The notes under the pieces were generated by a model. The model saw only the letters and a program-made list of their open reading frames with translations, was not told the DNA's origin and ran no database searches. Positions 44,642 through 54,202 of a DNA stretch of 64,000 nt are shown here, in pieces. The number at the start of each line of letters is the position of its first letter. Position 1 is the stretch's first letter. The stretch spans positions 310,001 to 374,000 of the forward strand of contig NZ_CP067087.1 of assembly GCF_016745095.1 (NCBI RefSeq), in the 5' to 3' direction. The translations under genes were made by a program, and so were the position numbers. This DNA comes from Croceicoccus sp. YJ47 (GTDB lineage: Bacteria > Pseudomonadota > Alphaproteobacteria > Sphingomonadales > Sphingomonadaceae).

Positions 44642-45925
44642 TCAAATATCCTTGGCGAGCCGGAGCCCGGTGAATTGCCACCGCATGTGCGGATAGAAAA
44701 AATTGCGATAGCTGGCGCGCATGTGGCCGCGCACCGTCGCACAGCTCCCGCCCTTCAACACGAACTGCCCCGACATGAACTTGCCGTTATATTCGCCGAC
44801 CGCCCCTTCGACCGGGCGGAACCGGGGATAGGGCAGATACGCACTGCGCGTCCATTGCCAGCACGACCCGAACAGACCGTCGCGCGCCACGGGATGCAGT
44901 GGGCCGGCGGTGTCGAGCTGCTGTCCCGCATGCGGATCCTCGCTCGCGGCGAGTGCCTCCCACTCGGCCTCGGTCGGCAGGCGCGCGCCGGCCCATTGGG
45001 CAAAGGCATCGGCCTCGTAATAGGAGATATGCGTGACCGGCGCATCGGGATCGCGCCGCCGCGCGCCGGAGAGGGTGAATTGCGTGTCCCCCTCCCAATA
45101 CATCGGCGCGGCAATGCCGTTCGCCTGCACCCACGCCCATCCATCCGACAGCCACAGCGCCGCATCGCGATAGCCGCCATCGGCGACAAACGCCTCCCAT
45201 TCGCGATTGGTCACCAGCCGCCGCGCCATCGCGAACGGTTCGAGCAAATGACGGTGGCGCGGCCCTTCGCAGTCAAAGGCGAAATCGCGGGCCGGGTCCG
45301 CATCGTCCGCGCCGAAATCATGGCCGATGCGCGTGATGCCGCCGGGGTGCTCGATCCAGCCATCATCGCCCGGCGCGCCCGCCGGAACGTCGCCCTCGAA
45401 CATCGCGGGACCGAGCGGGTTTTGAAACAGCGCATGCTTGATATCGGTGAGCAGCAATTCCTGGTGCTGCTGCTCATGCGCGATGCCGAGTGCGATGAGT
45501 TCCGCGCAATCCTCACGGATCAGCAGCGGCTCCATCGCATCGTCGACCGCGCGGCGAAAGGCGACGACTTCCTCCAACGTGGGGCGCGAGAGCATGCCGC
45601 GCGAAAACCGGGCGATCCGCTCGCCCTCCGCCTCGTAATAGCTGTTGAAAAGATACGGGAATTTCTCGTCGAAAAGCCGATAGCCGTCGAGCCGGTCGCG
45701 CAGGAGAAAGGTTTCGAAAAACCATGTCGTGTGCGCCAGATGCCATTTGGTCGGGCTGGCATCCTCCATCGACTGTATCGTGGCGTCGGCATCGGACAGC
45801 GGCCCGGCGAGATCGAGGCTGAGCCGGGTCGCGCGGAACCGTTCGGCCAGGCTGTTCATGGCCGGGGAATCGGTCGCCCCGGCTCGTGTCGTGTCGATCT
45901 CGGGGCGTGGCGCGGCATTATCCAT
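44642..45925 (-). CDS. egtB: Ergothioneine sulfoxide synthase
   Basis: Non-haem iron enzyme that adds sulfur to hercynine. The 427-residue protein has an N-terminal DinB-like domain with iron ligands in WHLAHTTWFFE (His62/65) and AHEQQHQEL (His150 and His154, HxxxHxE). A C-terminal formylglycine-generating-enzyme-like domain follows (RLVTNREWEAFVADGGY, GARLPTEAEWEALA, VLKGGSCAT, FTGLRLAKD). With egtD it gives the two core enzymes; egtA, egtC and egtE are not adjacent. Confidence 0.94.
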   Translation of the reverse strand: MDNAAPRPEIDTTRAGATDSPAMNSLAERFRATRLSLDLAGPLSDADATIQSMEDASPTKWHLAHTTWFFETFLLRDRLDGYRLFDEKFPYLFNSYYEAEGERIARFSRGMLSRPTLEEVVAFRRAVDDAMEPLLIREDCAELIALGIAHEQQHQELLLTDIKHALFQNPLGPAMFEGDVPAGAPGDDGWIEHPGGITRIGHDFGADDADPARDFAFDCEGPRHRHLLEPFAMARRLVTNREWEAFVADGGYRDAALWLSDGWAWVQANGIAAPMYWEGDTQFTLSGARRRDPDAPVTHISYYEADAFAQWAGARLPTEAEWEALAASEDPHAGQQLDTAGPLHPVARDGLFGSCWQWTRSAYLPYPRFRPVEGAVGEYNGKFMSGQFVLKGGSCATVRGHMRASYRNFFYPHMRWQFTGLRLAKDI

Positions 45926-46027
45926 GCCCCTATAATGCGCGATCGGCGCCGAAGTGCCAACCGCACGCGCAAATTCATCCGATTCCGGTGCGACCGGGGC
46001 ATGGCGACGGCCACGCCCCGGCTGTCA

Positions 46028-47410
46028 TCACGCGGCTTCGGCGTCGCGCTGCCGCATTTCCATGTTCAGCATCTCGGCGAGCAGGAAGGCCAGTTCGATC
46101 GACTGCGCTCCGTTCAGACGCGGATCGCAATGGGTGCGATACCGGTCGCCCAGCGCCTCGTCCGTGATGGCGATGGCGCCGCCGGTGCATTCGGTCACGT
46201 CCTGCCCGGTCATCTCGACATGAATGCCGCCGGCGTGGGTGCCCTCTGCCCGGTGAACCGCGAAAAAGCCCTTCACCTCCGACAGGATGCGGTCGAACGG
46301 GCGGGTTTTCAGGCCGCTCGGCGATTTGATGACATTGCCGTGCATCGGGTCGCACGACCACACCACCGGGTGCCCTTCACGCTTGACCGCGCGGACCAGC
46401 GGGGCGAGGCCTGCCTCCACCTTTTCATGGCCGAACCGGCTGATGAGTGTGATCCGCCCCGGCTCGCGCGCGGGGTTGAGCGTGTCGAGCAGGCGCAGCA
46501 TCGCATCGGGTTCGAGCGAGGGCCCGCATTTCATCCCGATGGGGTTGTTGACCCCGCGCAGATATTCGACATGGGCGCTGCCCTCGAACCGGGTGCGATC
46601 CCCGATCCACAGCATGTGCGCGGAGGTATCGTACCAATCGCCGGTGAGCGAATCCTTGCGGGTGAGCGCCTGTTCGTAAGGCAGCAGCAACGCTTCGTGG
46701 CTGGTGTAGAAGCTGGTCCCCTGCAATTGCGGGACGGTTGCGGGATCGACGCCGCATGCCGCCATGAAGTCCAGCGCCTCCGAAATGCGGTCCGCCGTCT
46801 GCGAAAAGCGCGCGCCCCAGTCGGAGCGGCCGATGTGGTCCTGCGTCCACTGGTGCACCTGCCGCAGATTGGCATAGCCGCCGCCCGCAAACGCGCGCAG
46901 CAGATTGAGCGTGGCCGCGTTCTGGCTATAGGCGCGGATCATGCGCTCGGGATCGGGTTGACGCCCCGTGGAATCGAAGCCGATGTCGTTGATGATGTCG
47001 CCGAAATAGCTGGGCAGCTCGGTATCGCCCTGCGTTTCGGTGGGGGCGGAGCGCGGCTTGGCGAACTGCCCCGCCATGCGTCCGACCTTCACGACCTTCT
47101 GCTTGCTCGCAAAGGTCAGCACGACGGCCATCTGAAGCAGCACGCGGAACGTGTCGCGGATATTGTCGGGGTGGAATTCGGCAAAGCTTTCCGCGCAATC
47201 GCCGCCCTGCAACAGAAATCCGCGGCCGCCCGCCACCTCGGCGAGATCGGCCTTGAGCGCGCGCGCCTCGCCCGCGAAGACGAGCGGCGGATAATGCGAC
47301 AGGCGCTCCTCGACATCGTTCAGGGCCGCTGTATCGGCATAGGTCGGCAGGTGCCGCCCCTCATGCGATTTCCAGCTTTCGGGGCTCCAGTCGTTTGCCA
47401 ATGTGGTCAC
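46028..47410 (-). CDS. aroG: Class II DAHP synthase
   Basis: Condenses phosphoenolpyruvate and erythrose-4-phosphate, the entry to the shikimate pathway. The 460-residue sequence matches the plant/Mycobacterium-type class II family: [69 protein letters not shown] and [14 protein letters not shown]. The symbol aroG is by analogy. It is monocistronic on the minus strand. Confidence 0.93.
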   Translation of the reverse strand: MTTLANDWSPESWKSHEGRHLPTYADTAALNDVEERLSHYPPLVFAGEARALKADLAEVAGGRGFLLQGGDCAESFAEFHPDNIRDTFRVLLQMAVVLTFASKQKVVKVGRMAGQFAKPRSAPTETQGDTELPSYFGDIINDIGFDSTGRQPDPERMIRAYSQNAATLNLLRAFAGGGYANLRQVHQWTQDHIGRSDWGARFSQTADRISEALDFMAACGVDPATVPQLQGTSFYTSHEALLLPYEQALTRKDSLTGDWYDTSAHMLWIGDRTRFEGSAHVEYLRGVNNPIGMKCGPSLEPDAMLRLLDTLNPAREPGRITLISRFGHEKVEAGLAPLVRAVKREGHPVVWSCDPMHGNVIKSPSGLKTRPFDRILSEVKGFFAVHRAEGTHAGGIHVEMTGQDVTECTGGAIAITDEALGDRYRTHCDPRLNGAQSIELAFLLAEMLNMEMRQRDAEAA

Positions 47411-47560
47411 TCCATCGCGCCGCCAGTCGTGGCGGTCTTGTCATGTTCGGTGGTGGTCGGAAGGCGCCCGCCATAGCAACGCGCATCCCGCTTTGCAAAG
47501 GTTACAATGGCAAACATCCATACGAAACGATGCTGCGCATGTCACACGCGCAACATCGCA

Positions 47561-50503
47561 TCATTCCCCGGCCTGTTCCTCCGGCAGCACCGAAATGCGG
47601 ACCGTGTCCTCGCCCCCGAGGAACATCTGCGCCAGCTTCTGCATCGTTTCGGGCGTCGTGCGCGAATAATCGTCGAGGATCGAGCGCACCTGATCGAAGC
47701 GCCGCGGATCGCGCGCCGCCCCGCCAAGCTGGTTGAGCCAGAAGCCGTTCCCGCTCGACGACCGGCTGATCAGCTGCCGCAGCGGTTCGGTGACGCGGGC
47801 GATTTCCTCCGCGCCGGGCGGGTTGGCGACAAGGTCGGCGGCGATGCCGTTGGCGACGTCGTAAAACGCCGGCACGTCCTTGGGCTGTAGCTGCGCCATG
47901 GCGATGATCATGCCGCCATCCTCGCGGTCGAGCGGCCAGCGCGAGGCGACATTGGGCGCATAGCTCGCGCCCAGCCGTTCGCGCATCGCATCGAACAGGC
48001 GATTGTTGAACAATTGCGAGAGGATCTCGACCTGCCGCGAAAGCCGCACGCGGTCACGCCCGCCGCCCGTCGGCCAGGCGATGATCGCCGCGGCCTGGTT
48101 CGCGTCGCCGCGATGGGTGAGCACGATCGGATCGCCGCCCGTTTCGGGAAAGGAGGAAAGCTGCGGCCCCATCTCCATCGCGGGACGCTGATCGAGGGCG
48201 CCGAACGTCCTTTCCAGATCGGCAACCGCCTGCCCACGGTCGAAATCGCCGAAGATTTCCACCGTCACCGGCCCGCTTGCCAGGATCGGCTCCCACACCT
48301 TGCGGAAACCTTCGGGGGTGAGCGTCTCCGCCTCCGCCGGGGTGGGCGCGTGGAAGCGCGGGTCCTCACCGCGCAGGATATATTCGAGGTCGCGCTCGAT
48401 CACGCCGGCCGGGCTGGTCGCGTAGCTGCCATATCCGAGGGCCAGCGCGGCCCGCGTGCGCAGGATCGGTTGCGCATCCCAGCGCGGATCGGCCAGTTTC
48501 GCCGCGAACAGGTAAAGCTGATCGGCGAGGTCGGACTGCCGCGTTTCCGCGCTCATCACGAAATTGTCCTCCTCGATGGCGAAGCCGAGGCCGAGCTTGC
48601 GCCCGGTCGCGATGCGTTCGAGATCGTCCTGGTCGAGCTGGCCGACGCCCGCGCTCATCAACGCACCTTCGCCGAGCGTCGCATAGGGGGCGCTGTCCGC
48701 ATCGAACGCGCCGTAGCCCGCACCGAACCGCACGCGCACATTGACCCGCCCCGGCTCGGCATCGTTCGCCCACAGCATCGCGCGCACGCCATTCGACAGC
48801 GTGATCGTCTCGATCCCCAAAAGGCCCGAGGGCGCTTCCTCGACCACCGTGCCCGGCGTTCCGATCGCGGGCAGGTCGGCAAAGGACAGCTGCGGTCCGT
48901 TATCGGCACTGTTGTCGAGCGCCTCGACCGGGGCGAGCAGCGCGGCGCGGAACGCGGCGGCATCCGCCTCGTCCGCATCGGGTACGATCATCAGGCCGCG
49001 CAGAACCTCGCCGGTGAAAAGCTGCCGCGTATGTCGCAGGACAGCCTGCGGCGTAACGCGGTCGCTCATCCCGCGCAGCACGTTGAGCACCGTATCGGGC
49101 GCCGCCACGGTTTCGCGAATGTCGACGGCCTGCACGATATTGTCGGCAAGGTCGCGGGTCTGCTGCACCGAGGAAGTCTCCACCCCGATGGCGAAGGCAT
49201 TGTCGAATTCGGCAAGCTCGCGCTGTACCTCCGCCTCGGTCGGCGGGGTGGCGAGCGCCGACGCGATCACCGCACGCACATCGTTCAGCGCGGCCTGCCA
49301 GTCGTCGGACAGCGGCGTGACCGATACGAAGGTCACGTCCGCGCTGCGGTTGACGTCGTCCTGGCCGACCTGCGCGGCGAGATAGCTGCCGCCGGCGCGG
49401 GCCTGCGCCTCCAGCCTGCGGTTCAGAACCGAGATCGCCAGCTGATCGAGCAGCAGCCCTTCGTTATAGGCGATGGTGTCGGCGACCTTCTCCCACGGGC
49501 GCAGCACGGCATAGCCGACATTGCGCGGCAGGTCGGGTTCGACCATCACCCGCGTCTCACCCACGGGCGCCAGCGCGCCTTCCGCAGAGCGCGCATCGGC
49601 GCCTGCGACCGGATCGCCGAAATCGGGCGCGGGCACGGCGCGGCCCTTCCCCTTCCAGCCGCCGAAATATTTTTGGAGGAGCTGCGTCATCAACGCAGGA
49701 TCGAGATCGCCCGCAATGGAAATCACGGTGTTCTCCGGCCGGTACCACCGGTCGTAGAACGCGCGCACGTTCCGCCGCCCAGCCGCGCCGAGCGTGGCCT
49801 CCGTACCGATGGGCGCGCGGGTGGCGAGCGGCTGGCCCGCGAAATAGGTCTCTCGGCTGGCCTCGCTCACGCGCAGGCCGGCGCCGCCCCGCTCCCGCTT
49901 TTCGGCGAGCACGATGGGCACCTCGGTCTTCACCCCTTTTTCGGAAAGCGTGGGCGCCGTGACCATGCCCGACAGCAGGCGAAACACCTCGTCCGCCTTC
50001 GCCGGGTCGATGTCGGGCACATCGAGCTTGTACACCGTCTGCGTCGGGGTCGTTTCGGCGTTGGTATCGTTGCCGAACGTCGCGCCGAGCTGTTCCCAGC
50101 GGGGGATCGTCTCCCCCGGCCCGAGATATTTCGATTCCCGGAACACCAGATGTTCGAGAAGATGCGCAAAGCCGCGCTCATCCTCCGTTTCATGCAGGGA
50201 TCCGGCATCGACACGCACGCGGATCGACACCTGCCCCTGCGGCACCTCGTTGAAACGCACCGCATAGCGCAGCCCGTTTTCCAGCTCGCCAAAATCCCAT
50301 TCGGTATCGGGGGGCACGTCGCTCCCGCGGTAGATCCACGGGCGGTCGGCCTCCACCTGCGGCCATTCGCGGCTCGCCTCGGCGGACGGGGCGGGCTGCG
50401 CATGGGCGGCGGGTGAAAGGGCGGCAATCCCCACGAAAGCGGAGAGCGAGAGGGCGAAGGGCGATACGGCAAGACGCATGGCCGTGCGGGCGTTCAATAT
50501 CAT
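47561..50503 (-). CDS. Exported M16-family zinc peptidase
   Basis: Pitrilysin/insulinase-type peptidase of 980 residues with a signal peptide (SPFALSLSAFVGIAALSPAAHA). The inverted zinc motif HLLEH (His114, Glu117, His118) sits in ERGFAHLLEHLVFRESKY. Two M16 halves are visible: an active N-terminal half and an inactive C-terminal half (ETITLSNGVRAMLWANDAEP onward). Probably periplasmic or outer-membrane-attached peptide degradation. The start at 50503 is the most natural for the signal peptide, but ATGs at 50512 and 50479 are also in frame. Confidence 0.92.
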   Translation of the reverse strand: MILNARTAMRLAVSPFALSLSAFVGIAALSPAAHAQPAPSAEASREWPQVEADRPWIYRGSDVPPDTEWDFGELENGLRYAVRFNEVPQGQVSIRVRVDAGSLHETEDERGFAHLLEHLVFRESKYLGPGETIPRWEQLGATFGNDTNAETTPTQTVYKLDVPDIDPAKADEVFRLLSGMVTAPTLSEKGVKTEVPIVLAEKRERGGAGLRVSEASRETYFAGQPLATRAPIGTEATLGAAGRRNVRAFYDRWYRPENTVISIAGDLDPALMTQLLQKYFGGWKGKGRAVPAPDFGDPVAGADARSAEGALAPVGETRVMVEPDLPRNVGYAVLRPWEKVADTIAYNEGLLLDQLAISVLNRRLEAQARAGGSYLAAQVGQDDVNRSADVTFVSVTPLSDDWQAALNDVRAVIASALATPPTEAEVQRELAEFDNAFAIGVETSSVQQTRDLADNIVQAVDIRETVAAPDTVLNVLRGMSDRVTPQAVLRHTRQLFTGEVLRGLMIVPDADEADAAAFRAALLAPVEALDNSADNGPQLSFADLPAIGTPGTVVEEAPSGLLGIETITLSNGVRAMLWANDAEPGRVNVRVRFGAGYGAFDADSAPYATLGEGALMSAGVGQLDQDDLERIATGRKLGLGFAIEEDNFVMSAETRQSDLADQLYLFAAKLADPRWDAQPILRTRAALALGYGSYATSPAGVIERDLEYILRGEDPRFHAPTPAEAETLTPEGFRKVWEPILASGPVTVEIFGDFDRGQAVADLERTFGALDQRPAMEMGPQLSSFPETGGDPIVLTHRGDANQAAAIIAWPTGGGRDRVRLSRQVEILSQLFNNRLFDAMRERLGASYAPNVASRWPLDREDGGMIIAMAQLQPKDVPAFYDVANGIAADLVANPPGAEEIARVTEPLRQLISRSSSGNGFWLNQLGGAARDPRRFDQVRSILDDYSRTTPETMQKLAQMFLGGEDTVRISVLPEEQAGE

Positions 50504-50616
50504 GGGCGCCATATAGGTGGCCGGGTGATGAAGCGCCACTGAATACCCGCATCGGCCTGTTGGCGAGGGACGACGATGGCGCTTGAATACAGGCGCATTC
50601 TCTCTACATCGGACGC

Positions 50617-51192
50617 ATGTTCATCGAAACCGAAACCACGCCCAATCCCTCCACGCTGAAATTCCTGCCCGGACGGCAGGTGATGCCGTCCGGCACGCGC
50701 GAGTTTACCGACCCCGAAACGGCCAAAGCCTCGCCGCTGGCGTCCGCGCTGTTCTCGCTCGGCGATGTGACGGGCGTGTTGTTCGGCGGCGATTTCGTGG
50801 CGGTGACGGCGGCGCCCGGTGCCGACTGGTCCGCGCTGAAGCCGCAGGTGGTCTCGGTCCTGCTCGACCATTTCGTGTCCGAAGCGCCTCTGTTCGCAGG
50901 CGGCGGCGCGGAATTTTCCGTGCCGGCCGAAGCCGATCCCGTCGTCGCCGACCGGGAGGAAGACGCCGACATCATCGCGCAGATCAAGGACCTGCTCGAA
51001 ACGCGGGTGCGCCCGGCGGTCGCGGCCGATGGCGGCGATATCGTCTATCGCGGGTTCGACGACGGCGTCGTCTATCTCGGCATGCAGGGGGCGTGTTCGG
51101 GTTGCCCGTCCTCGACCGCCACGCTGAAGCAGGGGATCGAGGGTTTGCTGAAACATTACGTCCCCGAAGTGAGCGAAGTGCGCGCGGCCTGA
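50617..51192 (+). CDS. Nfu-type iron-sulfur scaffold/carrier
   Basis: 191 residues: N-terminal Nfu_N domain (ETTPNPSTLKFLPGRQVM) and C-terminal NifU-like domain with the cluster-binding CxxC, Cys160 and Cys163 (GACSGCPSSTATLKQGIE). It transfers Fe-S clusters to target enzymes; MiaB, encoded 4 kb downstream, is the kind of client such carriers serve. The ATG at 50617 gives the canonical MFIETE start. Confidence 0.93.
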   Translation: MFIETETTPNPSTLKFLPGRQVMPSGTREFTDPETAKASPLASALFSLGDVTGVLFGGDFVAVTAAPGADWSALKPQVVSVLLDHFVSEAPLFAGGGAEFSVPAEADPVVADREEDADIIAQIKDLLETRVRPAVAADGGDIVYRGFDDGVVYLGMQGACSGCPSSTATLKQGIEGLLKHYVPEVSEVRAA

Positions 51193-51229
51193 ACCCCCGC
51201 GCCCTTTTCAAGAAATTTCGAGGCCGATC

Positions 51230-51835
51230 ATGACCGACACCGCCCTTCCCCAGCCCGTCAACGCCCATGCGCTGGATCGCATCTTTCGCGAGGCGCGGAC
51301 CATGAACGGCTATCTCGACAAGCCGGTCGCGCCCGACATGCTGCACCGGATCTGGGACCTCATGAAGATGGGGCCGACGTCGGCCAATCAATTGCCCGCG
51401 CGGCTGATCTGGTGTGCATCACACGATGCGCGCAAACGGCTCGCCGCCTGCGCGAGCGATGGCAATCGCGACAAGATCGAACAAGCGCCGGTCGCAGTCA
51501 TCCTCGCGATGGATCTCGACTTTCACGAGGAGCTGCCCTGGCTGTTTCCACACACCGACGCGAAAAGCTGGTTCGAGGATGAGGATGCGCGCCGCGAAAG
51601 CGCCTTTCGCAATTCGAGCCTGCAGGGCGCCTATTTCATCATCGCATGCCGCGCGCTCGGTCTCGACTGCGGGCCGATGTCGGGCTTCGACGCGGACAAG
51701 GTGACGGCCGAATTCCTCGGCGATCATCCGCGCTGGCGGCCCAACTTCATTTCCACTCTCGGCTACGGCGACATGGACAGCACCTATGACCGCAGCCCGC
51801 GTCCCGATTTCGAGACGTTCAATATCGTCCTCTGA
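51230..51835 (+). CDS. RutE-like nitroreductase-family oxidoreductase
   Basis: 201-residue FMN-dependent protein. FREARTMNGYLDKPV, MGPTSANQLPARLIW and GAYFIIACRALGLDCGPMSG match the HadB/RutE subgroup (malonic semialdehyde reductase-like). The tail FETFNIVL is typical. No other rut genes are present, so the actual substrate in this organism is open. It sits 37 bases after the Nfu gene and 21 bases before tsaB. Confidence 0.85.
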   Translation: MTDTALPQPVNAHALDRIFREARTMNGYLDKPVAPDMLHRIWDLMKMGPTSANQLPARLIWCASHDARKRLAACASDGNRDKIEQAPVAVILAMDLDFHEELPWLFPHTDAKSWFEDEDARRESAFRNSSLQGAYFIIACRALGLDCGPMSGFDADKVTAEFLGDHPRWRPNFISTLGYGDMDSTYDRSPRPDFETFNIVL

Positions 51836-51856
51836 TCGGGCACGGGGCCGGGTTTC

Positions 51857-52492
51857 GTGAAGACGCTGGTCATCGATTGCGCGACGGAGGCGTGCTCCGC
51901 CGCGCTGTTCGATGGTGATGCGCTGATCGCGGGGGACCACGCGGTTCTGGGCCGCGGCCATGCCGAACGGCTGATCCCGATGATCGCGCAATTGCCGGGG
52001 CGCGGGCGCGCCAACCGGATTGCCGTCGCGCTGGGTCCGGGAAGCTTTACCGGCATTCGCGTCGGGCTTGCTGCCGCGCGCGCGCTGGGCGTGGCGTGGG
52101 GCGTTCCGCTGGTCGGCTATCATACGCATGCGCTCGTCGCGGCGCAGGCGGTCGCCGATGCGGGCGGGCCGGTCGCGGTGTGCAACACCGGCGGGCACGG
52201 GGAATGGTTCGTCCAATCGTTCGGCGACGATGGCGCGCCGCTGGACGCGGTGCGTTCGCTGCGCCCCGACGATGCCGCCGCCGCCATCGTATGCGAGCGC
52301 GTCGCCGGCAATCAGGCAGAGGCGCTGGTCGCGCAGCGCGGGTCCGGTACGGCGATGCCGATGCTGCCGGATGCACGGCGCTTCTTCCTTTTGCATGCGG
52401 CGCGGCTGACGGGGGATGTCCGCCCGGCTTACGGGCGCGGTCCGGATGCGAAATTGCCCGGCGGTATCGAACCGCCCGCCCTTACCGGATAG
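51857..52492 (+). CDS. tsaB: TsaB, tRNA t6A synthesis subunit
   Basis: Inactive-kinase-fold partner of TsaD in threonylcarbamoylation of tRNA A37. The 211 residues begin MKTLVIDCATEACSAALFDG, with RIAVALGPGSFTGIRVGLAA, the family signature. The start is a GTG at 51857 after a weak GGGCCGGG region. rimI follows six bases downstream, a very common pairing. Confidence 0.92.
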   Translation: MKTLVIDCATEACSAALFDGDALIAGDHAVLGRGHAERLIPMIAQLPGRGRANRIAVALGPGSFTGIRVGLAAARALGVAWGVPLVGYHTHALVAAQAVADAGGPVAVCNTGGHGEWFVQSFGDDGAPLDAVRSLRPDDAAAAIVCERVAGNQAEALVAQRGSGTAMPMLPDARRFFLLHAARLTGDVRPAYGRGPDAKLPGGIEPPALTG

Positions 52493-52498
52493 CGCCAC

Positions 52499-52990
52499 GT
52501 GCCGCCGCACGACGACATCGACGCGATGATGGACGTGATGAAAAGCGCGTTCGATCCCGCGTTCGGGGAGGCATGGACCCGCGCACAATTGACGGGCGGT
52601 CTGCTCATGCCCGGCACGCAATACTCCATCATCCGCAGCGACGGGCGGTTCGACGGCCCGTTCGACTCATCGTGCGAGGCGGCGGGATTCGCCGTGGTAC
52701 GCACCGTTCTGGACGAGGCGGAGCTCATGCTCATCGCGGTGGCGCCGCGCTGGCGGGGGCGCGGTTACGGGCGGCATCTGCTGATCGACGTGATCGACCG
52801 GGCGGCGGTCGCGGGCGTCGCGCGGCTCTTCCTCGAAATGCGGTCCGACAATCCGGCCCGGGCGCTTTACGAAGGGATCGGCTTCTGCCCGGTGGGGCGC
52901 CGGCCCGGATATTATAAGGGCCGCGACGGAACCAAGCGCGACGCCGTCACTTATGCAATCGAACCCATCGCAAGCCAGCCCTATTATTAA
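52499..52990 (+). CDS. rimI: RimI-like GNAT N-acetyltransferase
   Basis: 163 residues of the GNAT fold. The acetyl-CoA loop is VAPRWRGRGYGRHLL (R/QxxGxG/A), with FLEMRSDNPARALYEGIGFCPVG after it. It probably N-acetylates ribosomal protein S18, encoded at 33698 in this window, but other targets are possible. The start is GTG at 52499. Linked to tsaB by a six-base gap. Confidence 0.87.
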   Translation: MPPHDDIDAMMDVMKSAFDPAFGEAWTRAQLTGGLLMPGTQYSIIRSDGRFDGPFDSSCEAAGFAVVRTVLDEAELMLIAVAPRWRGRGYGRHLLIDVIDRAAVAGVARLFLEMRSDNPARALYEGIGFCPVGRRPGYYKGRDGTKRDAVTYAIEPIASQPYY

Positions 52991-53206
52991 ATATCGTTTC
53001 GGCGCGCCTTGCGATCATTATTTGCCGATACTTCGCCAACCTGCCGCGTTTTAGGCTCGTGTTAAGGCGCATTGCTGCATGAGATTCGCCTCCGAAGGCT
53101 TGTAAAAGCGTTTCCGCACTTTAAGTGGCAGACGCCTCATGCGCGACCCCCTCAACAAAAAGCGCGTATGAAACAAATCATTAACCCCCGTTTGAAAGTC
53201 CGAGAG

Positions 53207-53638
53207 ATGGAACAGTCCGACCTGGATATGAAGGAAACCCTCATTACTTTGACCTCGGACATCGTGGCCGCTCATGTGAGCAACAATGCCGTCGATGTTT
53301 CCGATGTCCCCACGCTCATCACCGCGGTGCACGCCGCGCTCGCCGGACTGGACGGCGAGGTGAAGCAGGACGAGGCCCCGCCCGAACCCGCCGTATCGAT
53401 CCGCGCATCGATAAAGCCCGACTATATCGTCTGCCTCGAAGACGGCAAGAAGCTCAAGATGCTGAAACGCCATCTCATGACGCATTACAACATGACGCCC
53501 GATGAATATCGTGCGCGCTGGAACCTGCCCGCGGATTATCCGATGGTCGCGCCCAATTACGCGGAAAAGCGTCGCGAACTGGCCAAGAAGATCGGCCTCG
53601 GTCGCAAGCCTGGCACGCGGGTCAAGAAGAAAAGCTGA
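53207..53638 (+). CDS. mucR: MucR-family transcriptional regulator
   Basis: Ros/MucR regulator, a prokaryotic zinc-finger DNA-binding protein with broad regulatory roles (surface polysaccharides, motility, cell cycle) in alphaproteobacteria. From the ATG at 53207 it has 143 residues. The finger has the variant ligands Cys76-Asp79-His89-His93 in VCLEDGKKLKMLKRHLMTHY, followed by NMTPDEYRARWNLP and YPMVAPNYAEKRREL. The start is unsure (in-frame ATGs at 53168 and 53228). A 216-bp region upstream with no other gene probably contains its promoter. Confidence 0.88.
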   Translation: MEQSDLDMKETLITLTSDIVAAHVSNNAVDVSDVPTLITAVHAALAGLDGEVKQDEAPPEPAVSIRASIKPDYIVCLEDGKKLKMLKRHLMTHYNMTPDEYRARWNLPADYPMVAPNYAEKRRELAKKIGLGRKPGTRVKKKS

Positions 53639-53780
53639 TCCCGCGCCGCGCGTCGTATGATCGGGTGATCGATGGGTACGGGGCGGTTGCACTGACGGAG
53701 ACGCGGTCTATGATTGGCCGCAAACTGCCGGCCCGCCCTCTTGCGGCGGTCCGGCGCGAAGAAAAAGGCGTTGATACCCC

Positions 53781-54200
53781 GTGCCCAATCCTATCGATCT
53801 CGAAGCAATCTGTGCTGAACGCGGCCTGCGCATCACCGACCAGCGGCGCGTGATCGCGAAGGTATTGTCGGAAAGCGAAGACCATCCCGACGTGGAAAAG
53901 GTGCATGAACGCGCCAGCGCGGTCGATCCGCGCATCTCGATCGCGACGGTCTATCGCACCGTCCGCCTGTTCGAGGAGGCGGGCATCCTCGACCGCCACG
54001 ATTTCGGCAATGGCCGCGCCCGTTACGAAGCCACGCCCGAGGCGCATCACGATCACCTGATCGACGTGGAAACCGGCAAGGTCGTCGAATTCGTCGATCC
54101 CGAACTCGAAGCGTTGCAGCGCCAGATTGCCGAGCGGCTGGGCTTTCGCCTGGTCGATCACCGCATGGAACTTTACGGCGTAAGGCTGGACCGGGACTAG
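53781..54200 (+). CDS. fur: Fur-family metalloregulator
   Basis: 139-residue metal-sensing repressor. The N-terminal winged helix contains LRITDQRRVIAKVLSE and ISIATVYRTVRLFEEAGIL. The metal site is HHDHLIDVETGKVVEFVDPE, which has no CxxC structural-zinc motif, as in many alphaproteobacterial Fur/Mur proteins. Iron versus manganese sensing cannot be told from sequence. The start is GTG at 53781. plsC begins two bases after its stop. Confidence 0.9.
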   Translation: MPNPIDLEAICAERGLRITDQRRVIAKVLSESEDHPDVEKVHERASAVDPRISIATVYRTVRLFEEAGILDRHDFGNGRARYEATPEAHHDHLIDVETGKVVEFVDPELEALQRQIAERLGFRLVDHRMELYGVRLDRD

Positions 54201-54202
54201 GC

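Noticed and set aside
48014-50416. 800-codon plus-strand frame opposite the M16 peptidase
   Set aside because: Shadow frame; the minus strand carries a signal peptide and HxxEH zinc site in order.
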